This document shows positions 24,018 through 35,923 of a stretch of DNA of 64,000 nucleotides, piece after piece. Below the pieces are notes generated by a model. The model was not told where the DNA came from, did not search any database, and saw nothing but the letters and a program-made list of their open reading frames with translations. Within the stretch, counting starts at the first letter, position 1. Each line of letters begins with the position of its first letter. The DNA is from Actinoplanes sp. KI2 (lineage in GTDB: Bacteria; Actinomycetota; Actinomycetes; Mycobacteriales; Micromonosporaceae), in contig NZ_JAOSZE010000014.1 of NCBI RefSeq assembly GCF_025630775.1, forward strand, positions 62,001 through 126,000, read 5' to 3'. Both the position numbers and the translations under genes were made by a program.

Positions 24018-25139
24018 TCAGCTTCCCGACTGCGACGTCTTGCGCCAACGGATCCCGGCCTCGATGAACTCGTCCAATTCGCCGTCGAACACCGCAGATG
24101 GGTTGCCCGTCTCCTGCTCAGTACGCAGATCCTTCACCATCTGATAAGGGTGCAGGACGTACGAGCGCATCTGGTCGCCCCAGGAGCCGGTCGTGTCGTG
24201 CTTGAGGCCGGCCAGCTTGGCCTCCTCCTCCTGCCGCTTGCGCTCGAGCAACCGGGCCTGCAGAACACGCAAAGCGGACGCCTTGTTTTGCAACTGAGAC
24301 TTCTCGTTCTGGCATGTCACCACGATCCCGGTGGGGATGTGCGTGAGCCGGACAGCACTGTCAGTAGTGTTGACGCTCTGCCCACCGGGCCCGGACGAGC
24401 GATAGACATCGACCCGGATCTCGTTCTCCGGGATGTCGATGTGGTCGGTCTGCTCGACCACCGGCATCACCTCGACACCGGCGAAGCTCGTCTGGCGCCG
24501 GCCCTGATTGTCGAACGGGCTGATCCGCACCAGCCGGTGCGTGCCCGACTCGACACTGAGCGTGCCGTACGCGTAGGGCACCTTGACCGCGAAGGTGGCC
24601 GACTTGAGACCCGCCTCCTCCGCGTACGAGGTGTCGTAGACCTCGGTCGGGTAGCCGTGCCGCTCGGCCCAGCGCAGGTACATCCGCATCAGCATCTCGG
24701 CGAAGTCGGCCGCGTCCACCCCGCCGGCGCCGGCCCGGATCGCCACCACGGCCTCGCGGGCGTCGTACTCGCCGGAGAGGAGGGTGCGGACCTCCATCTC
24801 CTCGATCGCCTTGCTGAGCGCGCCGATCTCGTCGCCCACCTCGGTGATCGACCCCTCGTCGCCCTCGGCCTCGGCGAGCTCGAGCAGCACCTCGGCGTCG
24901 TCCAGCCGGGAGCGCAGGCGCTCCAGCTTGCTGATCTCGCCGGAAACGTACGACAGCCGGCTGTTGACCTCCTGCGCGCGCGCCTGATCGTCCCACAGGT
25001 CGGGGGCGGAGGCCTGTTCCTCGAGCTCGGCCTTGTCTTGGCGCAGCTTGTCGACGTCGAGGACGGTCTCGATGTTGCGCAGGGTGGCGTCCAACGCCTT
25101 CAGTTGCTCAGGAAAGTCGGCAGCTGTCACAACAGTCAA
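24018..25139 (-). CDS. prfB: Peptide chain release factor 2
   Basis: A 373-residue release factor for UGA and UAA stop codons. It has the RF2 codon-recognition motif SPF ([16 protein letters not shown]) and the peptidyl-hydrolysis motif GGQ ([16 protein letters not shown]). The frame is continuous, with no programmed frameshift site of the kind that controls prfB in many other phyla, as is usual in actinobacteria. It lies upstream of ftsE-ftsX, the normal actinobacterial order. Confidence 0.96.
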   Translation of the reverse strand: MTVVTAADFPEQLKALDATLRNIETVLDVDKLRQDKAELEEQASAPDLWDDQARAQEVNSRLSYVSGEISKLERLRSRLDDAEVLLELAEAEGDEGSITEVGDEIGALSKAIEEMEVRTLLSGEYDAREAVVAIRAGAGGVDAADFAEMLMRMYLRWAERHGYPTEVYDTSYAEEAGLKSATFAVKVPYAYGTLSVESGTHRLVRISPFDNQGRRQTSFAGVEVMPVVEQTDHIDIPENEIRVDVYRSSGPGGQSVNTTDSAVRLTHIPTGIVVTCQNEKSQLQNKASALRVLQARLLERKRQEEEAKLAGLKHDTTGSWGDQMRSYVLHPYQMVKDLRTEQETGNPSAVFDGELDEFIEAGIRWRKTSQSGS

Positions 25140-25187
25140 GACTACGCCGCCCGGCCGGCTCCGCGGCCGGGCGGTCCGGTCGGGTCA

Positions 25188-25703
25188 TCAATTGGCCGGT
25201 GCGGTCTTCAGCCAGCTCAGGGCGGCCTTGTGATAGGCGACGGCAAACTCGAGGGCGGCCGACCCGTACGCGTCGCCGTTCTTCTTCGCCTCCTTCGCCT
25301 GCTCCTTGGCCATGGCGAGCGCTTCCGAGTGATACTCGCTGGCGTCGTGGTAGAGCGACTTGAGCTGTCCGCCGGCATGCTGCTCCCCGAAGGCGACCCG
25401 CAGCGCTACCGGGTTGCGCAGGGCGTCGCGGCCGGGGGCCTCGGCGAGCCACCGGCTGAAGGCACGCTTGCCGGAGGCGGTGATGGCATAGGGCTGGCTG
25501 GAACGGGGGCCGGGCTTGCCGAGCCGGACGAAACCCATGTCGGCAAGAACCGGCAGTTCGCGGTAGACCTGGCTCCGCGTCATCGACCAGTAGGGCCCGA
25601 GGCGGCGTTCGGCAGCCGCCATGAGCTGTCCGCCGGTCATCGGCCCCTCGTGAAGCAGGCCGAGCAGAGCGGCAGCCGTGGGATTGATTTGAGTGTCGGG
25701 CAT
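25188..25703 (-). CDS. PadR-family transcriptional regulator
   Basis: A 171-residue regulator. The winged helix is MPDTQINPTAAALLGLLHEG, MTGGQLMAAAERRLGPYWSM, SQVYRELPVLADMGFVRLG, and the C-terminal helical domain has YHDASEYHSEALAMAKEQAK. PadR proteins usually repress a detoxification or efflux gene. No obvious target is adjacent, as prfB follows on the same strand and the upstream gene diverges. ATG 25703 gives the family start. Confidence 0.85.
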   Translation of the reverse strand: MPDTQINPTAAALLGLLHEGPMTGGQLMAAAERRLGPYWSMTRSQVYRELPVLADMGFVRLGKPGPRSSQPYAITASGKRAFSRWLAEAPGRDALRNPVALRVAFGEQHAGGQLKSLYHDASEYHSEALAMAKEQAKEAKKNGDAYGSAALEFAVAYHKAALSWLKTAPAN

Positions 25704-26063
25704 GCCTTCTAAGCTGCCACTTTGTCGCGCCCACGTCCAGGATTTCGCCCGATCCGTCCAGTTTGCGTCTCCACAAACGACTGTCCGGCACAGACAGTCC
25801 GACCACGAGGGTCGAGACGGCGCGTTCAACCCCTCAGGTCGCTCCTGACCAGGTAAAATGGCGCAAGCAAACCGGTCAGACGGCGATGCCGGGCGGTAAC
25901 CGGTCGAAATCGGGCGGCGGGCCGCGCACAAAAGGGCACGAGCGCGCCGTAATAGCGACAATCAACCCACCGGGGGTACGTCCTCGACGGGCGCCACCGG
26001 CGCGGACCCCTCATCCGCGCACCGGGTCGGGTCACCGCAGCCCCGCCGCGTACCCTGAGCCCC
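25704..26063. other. Intergenic region between PadR and a divergent membrane protein gene
   Basis: 360 bases with no convincing gene. It contains one small perfect hairpin (GACTGTC at 25779-25785 and GACAGTC at 25793-25799), which could be part of the PadR operator since it lies about 75 bases upstream of that gene. No promoter is clear enough to name. Confidence 0.4.
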
Positions 26064-27146
26064 ATGAGTGCCCAGGACACGACACCGGACGCCGAGCGGT
26101 CCTCGTCGAACGGTTTCCTCCTCGCGCTCGTCGCGCTGATCTGGATGGCCGCCATGCTCTGGTCGGCGCGCGCCACCATCACCGGCGGCGGCGACGCCGA
26201 GATGGAGGTCACCTCGACGGCGTACGCGCTGCCCGGCGCGGTCACCGCGTCGCTGGCCACCGGGGCCGCGGTCGCTCTCGCGGTGATCACTTGGCTCACC
26301 CGGCGACGCGAGCTCGGCTCGACCGTGCGCTTCGCCGTCGCCACCGGCACCGGCCTGGTGCTCGGCGCGCTCGGCGCGCTCGTCATCATCACGATCAACA
26401 CCGAGGGCTGGATCTACGCGGTCGTCGGCGGCACCGTCGCCGCGGCGGCCACGATCGGCGGCGCGCTGGCCGGCTTCCGCCAGCCGCGGGTGCTCGCCGC
26501 GGTCTGCTGGGCGGCGATCGGGGTGTTCCTGGTCGGCTTCGTGCTCAACGTCTTCCAGGACCCGGTGCTCAAGGCGCTGGGCGCCGGCTCGACCGAGGCG
26601 ACCCGCAGCTCCGCCGCGAACTGGTTCACCTTCCTCCAGTCGTTCCTGTCCGGCCTGGCCGCGGGCCTGATCGCGTACGCGGTGCTGCGGCGTTCCCGCC
26701 GTCGCGCGGCCGGCGGCGACGTGGCCTGGCCGCTGTACTCGCTGGCCGGCGCGGGCCCCGGCCTGCTGCTGGTGGTCGGCGAGGCGCTGACCCGCACGGC
26801 CGGGTCGCGGGTGCTCGATCTGGCCGGCAAGGTCAGCGAGCTGGAACAGGTGGTGCAGCGGATGCTGAGCGGCGCCCGCTTCAACAGCGCGCTGATCGTG
26901 CTGTTCGTCGGCGCGATCAGCGCCACCATCGCGGTGGGCCGCACGATCAAGCCCGCCGCCGATGCGGCCGAGCCGGAAGCGCCCGCTCCAAAGGCGAAAG
27001 TGCCCGCGAACAAGAAGCCGGAAGCGCCCGCGGATCAGAAGCCGGCAGCGCCCGCTCCGAAGAAGACGGCTCCGAAAGGGGCCGCTCCGAAGAAGACGGC
27101 TCCGAAAGGGGCGGCACCCAAGCCGGAAACCGCCCCCGCGGAGTAG
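26064..27146 (+). CDS. Multi-pass membrane protein with Ala/Pro/Lys-rich tail
   Basis: A 360-residue protein of unknown function. About seven hydrophobic segments are visible between residues 17 and 295, for example GFLLALVALIWMAAMLW, AVTASLATGAAVALAVITW, FAVATGTGLVLGALGALVII, AVVGGTVAAAATIGGALAG and ALIVLFVGAISATIAVG. The last 65 residues are low-complexity (KKPEAPADQK, then PKKTAPKGAA twice), encoded by near-identical tandem bases. It is the only plus-strand gene in this part and is convergent with the DUF6912 gene, one base apart. Confidence 0.7.
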   Translation: MSAQDTTPDAERSSSNGFLLALVALIWMAAMLWSARATITGGGDAEMEVTSTAYALPGAVTASLATGAAVALAVITWLTRRRELGSTVRFAVATGTGLVLGALGALVIITINTEGWIYAVVGGTVAAAATIGGALAGFRQPRVLAAVCWAAIGVFLVGFVLNVFQDPVLKALGAGSTEATRSSAANWFTFLQSFLSGLAAGLIAYAVLRRSRRRAAGGDVAWPLYSLAGAGPGLLLVVGEALTRTAGSRVLDLAGKVSELEQVVQRMLSGARFNSALIVLFVGAISATIAVGRTIKPAADAAEPEAPAPKAKVPANKKPEAPADQKPAAPAPKKTAPKGAAPKKTAPKGAAPKPETAPAE

Positions 27147-27147
27147 C

Positions 27148-27657
27148 TCAGATCAGGTCGTCGAGCTCGGCGACCGCGTACCACTCCAGCTCGTGGTCCT
27201 CGGCGCCGTCGACGGTGAACTGCGCGTCCGGGTCGCCGGCCAGCGCCTCCTCGACGACCTCGGCCGCGTCGGCCACCTGCTCCGCCGCGTCGGCGCCGTC
27301 CACGTGGATCGACGCCACCTCGGTGAGCGACACCGGCTGCGGCAGCACCACCGCGCTCGAGCCCAGCTCGACGTCCTCGCGCACCAGTGACCCGGCCGGC
27401 ACGTCGGCCGAGACCACGACCCGCCGGCGTGGCGCCGCCGGATCGTGCCGGAGCAGCTGCAGGGCGGCCTGCGCGGCGCGGGTGAACGCCACGTATTCCA
27501 GCTCCTCCTCGTCGCCCTCGGCGTACCACTCGCGCAGCGCCGGCGTGACCGCGTGGGCGGTCATCCCGCCGGCGCCCAGCTTCCCGGAGGCGCGCAGGGC
27601 CGCGAGCAACGGCACGGTGGCCGGCACGTAGACCCGGACCAGCTCGGTGATCGGCAC
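27148..27657 (-). CDS. DUF6912-type conserved protein
   Basis: A 169-residue soluble, acidic protein conserved in actinobacteria (I recognise the family by its opening [20 protein letters not shown]). Other stretches are [20 protein letters not shown] and [23 protein letters not shown] 27657 follows a clear AGGAGGA ribosome-binding site; a longer frame upstream lacks one. Its function is unknown. It is transcribed toward the membrane protein gene and away from the rhodanese gene. Confidence 0.75.
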   Translation of the reverse strand: MPITELVRVYVPATVPLLAALRASGKLGAGGMTAHAVTPALREWYAEGDEEELEYVAFTRAAQAALQLLRHDPAAPRRRVVVSADVPAGSLVREDVELGSSAVVLPQPVSLTEVASIHVDGADAAEQVADAAEVVEEALAGDPDAQFTVDGAEDHELEWYAVAELDDLI

Positions 27658-27757
27658 GTCTCCTCCTGCGTATGGACCGTCCCCGTAGTACACCGTCACC
27701 GCGGCGCTCGGAAGGCCCATTCCACCAGTCGTGTCCCGATCGTGCCGCGCCGGGGTT

Positions 27758-28249
27758 TCAGCAGCCGCAGGCCGGTCCCCCGAGCGCCGCGACGGGCGCG
27801 GTCAGTGGGTCGGCGGCGGCCTCGACGTCGCCGTCCCGGGCACGCAGCGGGAAGCCCTCGCGCACCCAGTACTCGACGCCACCGATCATCTCCTTCACCG
27901 AGTACCCGGCCAGCGCCAGCGCCAGCGCCGCCCGGGTGGCGCCGTTGCAGCCCGGCCCCCAGCAGTAGGTGACCACCGGCACGCCCGGGTCGAGCAGACC
28001 GGCGGCCCGGCCCTCGATCTCGGCGGTCGGCAGGTGCACGGCGCCCGGGATGTGCCCCTGGTCCCAGGCCGCCCGGCTCCGCGAGTCGATCAGCACGAAC
28101 CCCGGCGTCGCCGCCAGCAGGCCGGCGCGGACGTCCGAGACGTCGGTCTGGAAGTCAAGCCGGGCCGCGAAGAAGGCGGCCGCCCGGTTCGGCTCGTTCG
28201 GCGTCTCGGGACCCACGTTCTTGCTGCTCAGAGCTGATGTGATCGCCAT
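27758..28249 (-). CDS. Rhodanese-like sulfurtransferase
   Basis: A 163-residue single-domain rhodanese. The fold is seen as [29 protein letters not shown] and the active-site loop [20 protein letters not shown] with the catalytic Cys in YCWGPGC, then [18 protein letters not shown]. The second Cys in the loop and a C-terminal CGC might take part in sulfur relay (inference). An Lrp/AsnC-type regulator is transcribed divergently, 93 bases away, and is its likely regulator. Confidence 0.9.
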   Translation of the reverse strand: MAITSALSSKNVGPETPNEPNRAAAFFAARLDFQTDVSDVRAGLLAATPGFVLIDSRSRAAWDQGHIPGAVHLPTAEIEGRAAGLLDPGVPVVTYCWGPGCNGATRAALALALAGYSVKEMIGGVEYWVREGFPLRARDGDVEAAADPLTAPVAALGGPACGC

Positions 28250-28342
28250 GCCGGAAACGCTACGGTCCGCGCGCCGTGCAGAACATGCCCATTCGACGGC
28301 AGCGGGGATGGATCACCGAGGAAAGCCCGGTACATTGCCGCC

Positions 28343-28801
28343 ATGACCGTCGACTCCGCCCTCGACCGTACGGATTGGCGGCTCCTCGCCGAGCTGCAAC
28401 GCGACGGCCGCGCCACCTACGCCGAGCTGGCCCGTGCCGTCGCCATGTCCGCGAGCGCGGTCGCCGAGCGCATCCGCCGCCTCGAGGAGGCCGGAGTGAT
28501 CGCCGGCTATCAGGCCACCGTCAACCCGGAGCGGGTCGGGCTCACCGTGATGGCCTTCGTCCGGGTGCGCTACCCGACCGGGAACTATCGACCGTTCCAC
28601 GCCATGCTCGACTCCACCCCGGAGATCGTCGAGGCGCACCACGTCACCGGCGAGGACTGCTTCATCCTCAAGGTGCTGGCCCGCTCGATGCGCCACCTCG
28701 AGGAGGTGACCGGCCGCATCGCCGGCCTCGGCCCGGTCACCACGAGCGTCGTCTACTCCAGCCCGCTGGCCACCCGCTCGATCGCCGACCCGACGCCCTA
28801 G
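28343..28801 (+). CDS. Lrp/AsnC-family transcriptional regulator
   Basis: A 152-residue regulator. The N-terminal helix-turn-helix reads LDRTDWRLLAELQRDGRATY, AELARAVAMSASAVAERIRR, LEEAGVIAGYQATVNPERVG. The C-terminal RAM ligand-binding domain has VMAFVRVRYP, EIVEAHHVTGEDCFILKVLA and HLEEVTGRIAGLGPVTTSVV. Such proteins sense amino acids and often control a divergent gene, here the rhodanese. Confidence 0.92.
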   Translation: MTVDSALDRTDWRLLAELQRDGRATYAELARAVAMSASAVAERIRRLEEAGVIAGYQATVNPERVGLTVMAFVRVRYPTGNYRPFHAMLDSTPEIVEAHHVTGEDCFILKVLARSMRHLEEVTGRIAGLGPVTTSVVYSSPLATRSIADPTP

Positions 28802-28870
28802 GGCAGCCCTAGGGGCCCGAGACGCCCGCCGCCTCTGCTGCACGGCGGACGCCTCGGGGGTATGCGCCGG

Positions 28871-29563
28871 CTAGATCAGTCGGAGGGTCGTCGCCGCCCA
28901 GGCCTCGCGATGCAGCTCCATGCGCAGCGCCATGGCCCACGTGCGCTCCCCCGTGACCAGCGCGACGGCCGCCTCCACCGCGCCCGGCCGTGGCTCGCAC
29001 AGCCGCAGCTGGATGACGGCCACCGGCGGGGGACGCCGGGGCGGGCGCCGGCCGCGCGGCGCCGCGGCCCGGCGCAGGGCGGTCACCCGGCCCGCGCCGG
29101 CGAGCGCCTGGGCGACCACCCCGGCCGCGTGCGCCGGCACCGAGAGATGGCGCAGCTGGGCCGGCGGCCGATGCCCGTTGAGCACCTCCACGCACATGCG
29201 CACGAAGTGGTGCACCGCCAGCCGGGCATCGTGCGAGGCCCCGGCGACCGCGGCCGACCGAGCGGCGGCATCCCCGCCGGCGGACGACGGGACAGTGGGC
29301 CGCCAAGACCGGGACGGCGGGACGTCCGCCGGCGAAGACCCGGACGACGGGACCACCGGCGGCGAAGGCCCGAGCGACGGGGTGGGCGGTGGCGCCGCCG
29401 ACTCGGCGAGGGCGGTGGGTGACCAGTCGAGGGCGAGCTGATGGGCGGAGACCCAGACGGCCGGGTCGAGCTCGTCGTCGAAGGGAGGCTCGCACCGCGG
29501 CGCCGGGCGAAGACTGATCGAGGGCCGCGAGCCCCCGGGAGCGACCCCGACCGTCCGCCTCAT
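28871..29563 (-). CDS. Rv3235-like family protein
   Basis: A 230-residue protein. The first 125 residues are Pro/Ser/Ala-rich and probably disordered. The conserved part is the C-terminus: HDARLAVHHFVRMCVEVLNG, HRPPAQLRHLSVPAHAAGVV, PVAVIQLRLCEPRPGAVEAA and LVTGERTWAMALRMELHREA. This matches the small actinobacterial family named after Rv3235, which is regularly found near secA, as here. The function is unknown. ATG 29563 is the most likely start. Confidence 0.75.
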   Translation of the reverse strand: MRRTVGVAPGGSRPSISLRPAPRCEPPFDDELDPAVWVSAHQLALDWSPTALAESAAPPPTPSLGPSPPVVPSSGSSPADVPPSRSWRPTVPSSAGGDAAARSAAVAGASHDARLAVHHFVRMCVEVLNGHRPPAQLRHLSVPAHAAGVVAQALAGAGRVTALRRAAAPRGRRPPRRPPPVAVIQLRLCEPRPGAVEAAVALVTGERTWAMALRMELHREAWAATTLRLI

Positions 29564-29696
29564 CCCGAACCCCCGCCCGCCAATCGCTGCGTTTGCCTTC
29601 GTTTGCCTTCGACAGCGATTCTTCCGAACGGCTTCACGGAGCGTCCAGCGGCTACCCAAGACCACCACCGATGCGAGAAGAGGCGCAAACCGGGCG

Positions 29697-29924
29697 CTAC
29701 GGGGTCTCCTTGTCGGTCAGCGGGTTGGCGAGCACCCACTTCGCGGTCTCCGCGTACTTCTGCTGGATGTACTCCTCCAGCTTGGCCCGCTCCACCCGCC
29801 ACTGACCGCGGCCGCCCACCTTGATCGCGGGCAGCTCGCCGCTGCGCACCATGTGGTAGACCTGGGAGTCGGTCACGTTCAGCTCGGCCGCCACGTCCGA
29901 CAGCAGCAGAAACCTGGGTTCCAC
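29697..29924 (-). CDS. Small helix-turn-helix (MerR/excisionase-type) DNA-binding protein
   Basis: A 75-residue protein reading EPRFLLLSDVAAELNVTDSQ, VYHMVRSGELPAIKVGGRGQ, WRVERAKLEEYIQQKYAETA. This is the winged-helix fold of the BldC/excisionase group, widely conserved near secA in actinobacteria. GTG 29924 is chosen for its GGAGGTG ribosome-binding site 6 bases upstream. No integrase or phage gene is nearby, so it is a chromosomal regulator rather than a phage excisionase. Confidence 0.85.
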   Translation of the reverse strand: MEPRFLLLSDVAAELNVTDSQVYHMVRSGELPAIKVGGRGQWRVERAKLEEYIQQKYAETAKWVLANPLTDKETP

Positions 29925-30010
29925 GCCGAGCACCTCCGATCCGACCGGCTCAGTTTGCCACCGTTTGCGTTCGGTTGCCTCCCCCGGCGTACGGGAAAAC
30001 CCGCGCAACC

Positions 30011-30042
30011 AAAAACGGCCCGCCGGAGGTCGGCGGGCCGTT
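30011..30042 (-). terminator. Intrinsic terminator of secA
   Basis: AACGGCCCGCC and GGCGGGCCGTT pair perfectly (11 bp, 7-base loop), followed by TTTTTGG on the minus strand. It begins 12 bases after the secA stop and is the clearest rho-independent terminator in the window. Confidence 0.85.
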
Positions 30043-30053
30043 CTCGGTGTGGG

Positions 30054-32963
<2,910 letters not shown>

Positions 32964-33138
32964 GGGTCAGCGCTCCCCTAGACAGTCTGCCGAACCATCG
33001 TAGGCACCCTCCCGCGGAACCTGTGACCCGAGCCTCCGGTTAACCGAACAAAAGGCCCGAAAGGCGGCATCGCGTTCGCTCATGGCGCAGCGATTCCGGC
33101 AGGATTAACCCCAGTAGGCATCATCACCGGGAGGATTC

Positions 33139-34272
33139 TTGAGCCCCGCGGAGATCAGCGGTACCGGGGTGCGCCTGCGGGCGTATCGCCCGGACGACGC
33201 CGAGGCGGTCGCTGCCGGCTACGACGACCCGCTCAGCCACCGCTTCCTGCCCACGCTGCCGTCGCCGTTCACGGTCGCGCACGCCGAGCGGTTCCTCAGC
33301 GAGGGGGTCATGGCGATCCTCGCGGAGGGCGGCGTGGTCTACGCGATCGCCGACCCGGAGACCGACGACCTGCTCGGCGGGATCGGCTTCGACAAGGTGG
33401 TGGCCGGCCGCGGCCAGGCCGAGATCGGCTACTGGGTCGGCCCGTGGGCGCGCGGGCGCGGGGTGGCCACCGCCGCGGTCCGCGCGCTGAGCCGGCACGC
33501 GCTCGGCTCCGGCCTGCAACGGCTCGAACTGCTCACGCACTGGGACAATCCGCTGAGCATGCGGGTCGCGCTGGCGTCCGGCTACCGCCGCGAGGGGGTA
33601 CGCCGCGCGGCGCTCCCGAAGGCCGGCGGCGGCCGGGACGACCTGCTGGTCTTCGCCCGGGTCGCGGCCGACGACGGCGCCCCGGTCGCGCGCGCCCTGC
33701 CCGACCTGCCCGGCGGCGAGCTCACCGACGGCGTGGTCCGACTGCGCCCGCTCGGCCCGGCCGACGTCGACTTCCTCGCCGGGCTGCGCGGCCAGCCCGA
33801 CGTCTGGCAGACCAGCGTGCCCGCGGTACCGCCGACCGACGAGGACGTGCGGCGGCGGTGCACCCGCGCGGAGGCGCACTGGCTCGACGGCAGCCGGGCC
33901 GACCTGGTCATCGCCGACGCCGCGACCGGTGAACCGGCCGGCGAGATCGGCCTGTTCTACCAGGAGCCGGCCACCAACCAGGGCATGATCGGCTACAGCA
34001 TGCTGCCGGCGTTCCGCGGGCGCGGTTTCGCGACGCGGGCCGCCCAGCTGCTGGCGCTGTGGGCGTTCGCCGAGACCGACATCGCCCGCCTCATCGCGGG
34101 CGCGCTGCCGACGAACGTGGGCTCGCAGCGGGTGCTGGAGAAGGCGGGATTCCACCGGGAGGCGTACCAGAAGTCTCGCTTGCCCGGCCCGGACGGCACC
34201 CGCCAGGACGACGTCCAGTTCGTGCTCCTCGCCGAGGACCTTCTCGCCGAAGGCCCTCGGCTGGACGGCTAG
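33139..34272 (+). CDS. Tandem GNAT-family N-acetyltransferase
   Basis: A 377-residue protein with two GNAT folds in a row, probably RimJ/RimL-like and acting on protein N-termini or small amines. The first (about residues 8-170) has the acetyl-CoA loop VGPWARGRGVATAAVRALS. The second (about 192-370) has MLPAFRGRGFATRAAQLLAL and NVGSQRVLEKAGFHREAYQK. Both keep the RGRG(V/F)AT pyrophosphate loop, so both may bind acetyl-CoA. TTG 33139 follows GGGAGG. It stands alone on the plus strand inside the minus-strand secA-hpf cluster and ends 4 bases from the hpf stop. Confidence 0.88.
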   Translation: MSPAEISGTGVRLRAYRPDDAEAVAAGYDDPLSHRFLPTLPSPFTVAHAERFLSEGVMAILAEGGVVYAIADPETDDLLGGIGFDKVVAGRGQAEIGYWVGPWARGRGVATAAVRALSRHALGSGLQRLELLTHWDNPLSMRVALASGYRREGVRRAALPKAGGGRDDLLVFARVAADDGAPVARALPDLPGGELTDGVVRLRPLGPADVDFLAGLRGQPDVWQTSVPAVPPTDEDVRRRCTRAEAHWLDGSRADLVIADAATGEPAGEIGLFYQEPATNQGMIGYSMLPAFRGRGFATRAAQLLALWAFAETDIARLIAGALPTNVGSQRVLEKAGFHREAYQKSRLPGPDGTRQDDVQFVLLAEDLLAEGPRLDG

Positions 34273-34276
34273 AAGG

Positions 34277-34894
34277 TCAAGCGGTCCCTTCCAGCGAGAG
34301 GATTCCGTAGTCGTAGCCGCGCCGCCGGTAGACGACGCTGGGCCGGCCGCTCTCCTTGTCGAGGAAGAGGTAGAAGTCGTGGCCGACGAGCTCCATCTGG
34401 AAGAGGGCGTCGTCGACGGTCATCGGGTCGGCGGAGTGCTCTTTTTCTCGCACGATGCGCCACGGCTGGTCACCGTCGTGTTCGGCCAGGGCGGTGGCGA
34501 CCGATGACTCCTCGGCCGGCTGGGTGAGGCTGAGGTCGGTGGGCAGGCCGGCGGTCGCGGCCGCCACCGAGACGGGCGCGTGCCGCCCGCGGTGGACCCG
34601 GCGTCGGTCGGCCGAGCGGCGCAACCGGGCGTCGAGCTTGGTGATGGCGAAGTCCAGGGCAGCGTAGAAGTCCTTGGCGCAGGCCTCGGCACGAACCACC
34701 GGGCCTCTCGTCTTGACGGTTATCTCGACTCGCTGACACGTGTCGGACTGGCGTGGATTGCGTTCGTGGAACAGCTCCACGTCGGCCCGGATCAGTTTCT
34801 GGTCGTAACGCTCGACCTTGCTCAGCTTGTCGGCGACGTGCTCCCGGTAGTGCTCGGGAACCTCCACGTTGCGGCCCTTGACGACAATGTCCAC
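34277..34894 (-). CDS. hpf: Long-form ribosome hibernation promoting factor
   Basis: A 205-residue factor that binds the 30S decoding region and dimerises ribosomes into inactive 100S particles. The N-terminal RaiA-like domain is DIVVKGRNVEVPEHYREHVA, DKLSKVERYDQKLIRADVEL and VEITVKTRGPVVRAEA. The C-terminal dimerisation domain is KEHSADPMTVDDALFQMELV, GHDFYLFLDKESGRPSVVYR and GYDYGILSL. GTG 34894 has a GGGGGAGGT ribosome-binding site. The position between comF and secA is the usual actinobacterial order. Confidence 0.95.
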   Translation of the reverse strand: MDIVVKGRNVEVPEHYREHVADKLSKVERYDQKLIRADVELFHERNPRQSDTCQRVEITVKTRGPVVRAEACAKDFYAALDFAITKLDARLRRSADRRRVHRGRHAPVSVAAATAGLPTDLSLTQPAEESSVATALAEHDGDQPWRIVREKEHSADPMTVDDALFQMELVGHDFYLFLDKESGRPSVVYRRRGYDYGILSLEGTA

Positions 34895-35126
34895 TCGTGA
34901 CCTCCCCCAACGTTTTGAACTTCGGCCACCCCCGCCGCCCCTGACGGGACTGAAGGTGCGCCGAAACTGCGACGCGGTGTGCTGCGGTTGGTTACGGCGA
35001 CGCCGGTGCCATGTGCACCATGCGTGACCGATCGCGAATGAGACGACTCCTTTCCGGTGGCGGTAGCTCTCTCCACGCTCCCCGGTGGGCGAGTAAGCAA
35101 TGACGCTTACCCTCGTCACCAAGACG

Positions 35127-35923
35127 CTAACGTGCCGATGCTCCCGCGTCACCCCTCGTTTCGGATAGCTGATCGGCGACCTTCCGCCTTTTAGGTATCC
35201 GGGGGCGAAAATCATGCGAAACCACCCGGCGCAGGCGCGTGGCGGCGACTACCGCAGCCCCCGCGACCTGCATGTCCGCCTCCTCGAGACGACGGACGAC
35301 CGCGGTCAGCGTCGACCCGGTCGTGACGATGTCATCCACTACCACCAGCGTGCCTTCGATCGGCGTCGCGTGTCGGGAAAACCCGATTCGCCGGGAGCGA
35401 ATTCGCAGGGAACTCTCAGCCGCCGCGCGGCGCTGGGCTACGGTCAGTGACGCGGAGTCAGGCCGCGGCAACGCCTCGAGAGGACGGCTCAGCCGAGCAT
35501 CCCAACCCGCGGCGCACAGCCGGCGCACCGCCTGCGCGGCCAGCCGGGCCATGTGGTCGCCGTATCGCTCCCGGGCCGCCGCCGCGGTCGAGGGCACCGG
35601 GACGAGCGTGACCGGCCGGCCGGCGCGAGGGCCGAGACCGCCGTGGCAAGCAGCGTGCCCAGCGGCGGGCCGAGCCGGTGCCGGCCGCGTTCCTTGTACG
35701 CGAGCAGAACGCCCCGCAAAGGGCCCTCATAAGCCCCCACGGCGACGCACGACGGGAAGCCGGAGGGCGGTGGGGTCGGCGCCGTCCGGAACGGCCGCAG
35801 CGCCTCCAGGGCGAACGCGCAGGGTCCGCACACGCCCGACCGCAGCGGCACCCGCTCGACCCCGCACCCGGCGCAGGCGGCCGGCAGCACGAGATCGGCT
35901 AGATCGCCGAGCAGGCCGAGCAT
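35127..35923 (-). pseudogene. ComF-family phosphoribosyltransferase with a frameshift
   Basis: The gene reads in two frames. Part one from ATG 35923 has the zinc-finger start LPAACAGCGVERVPLRSGVC, GPCAFALEALRPF and the domain VAVGAYEGPLRGVLLAYKER. Part two (to TGA 35127) has VPVPSTAAAARERYGDHMAR and the PRPP-binding loop TLVVVDDIVTTGSTLTAVVR. They join if one base is added back near 35611-35630, a GGCCGGCCGG run. Both halves are well conserved and the start abuts the lpqB stop, so recent loss or a sequencing error are both likely. The family supports DNA uptake in competent bacteria; its role in actinobacteria is unclear. Confidence 0.8.

Noticed and set aside
24018..25139. Programmed +1 frameshift in prfB
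   Set aside because: The reading frame is continuous from the start, and no in-frame TGA with the CTTTGA slippery site exists near the N-terminus.
29697..29924. Phage excisionase
   Set aside because: The fold is excisionase-like, but the gene sits in the conserved secA neighbourhood without integrase or phage genes.
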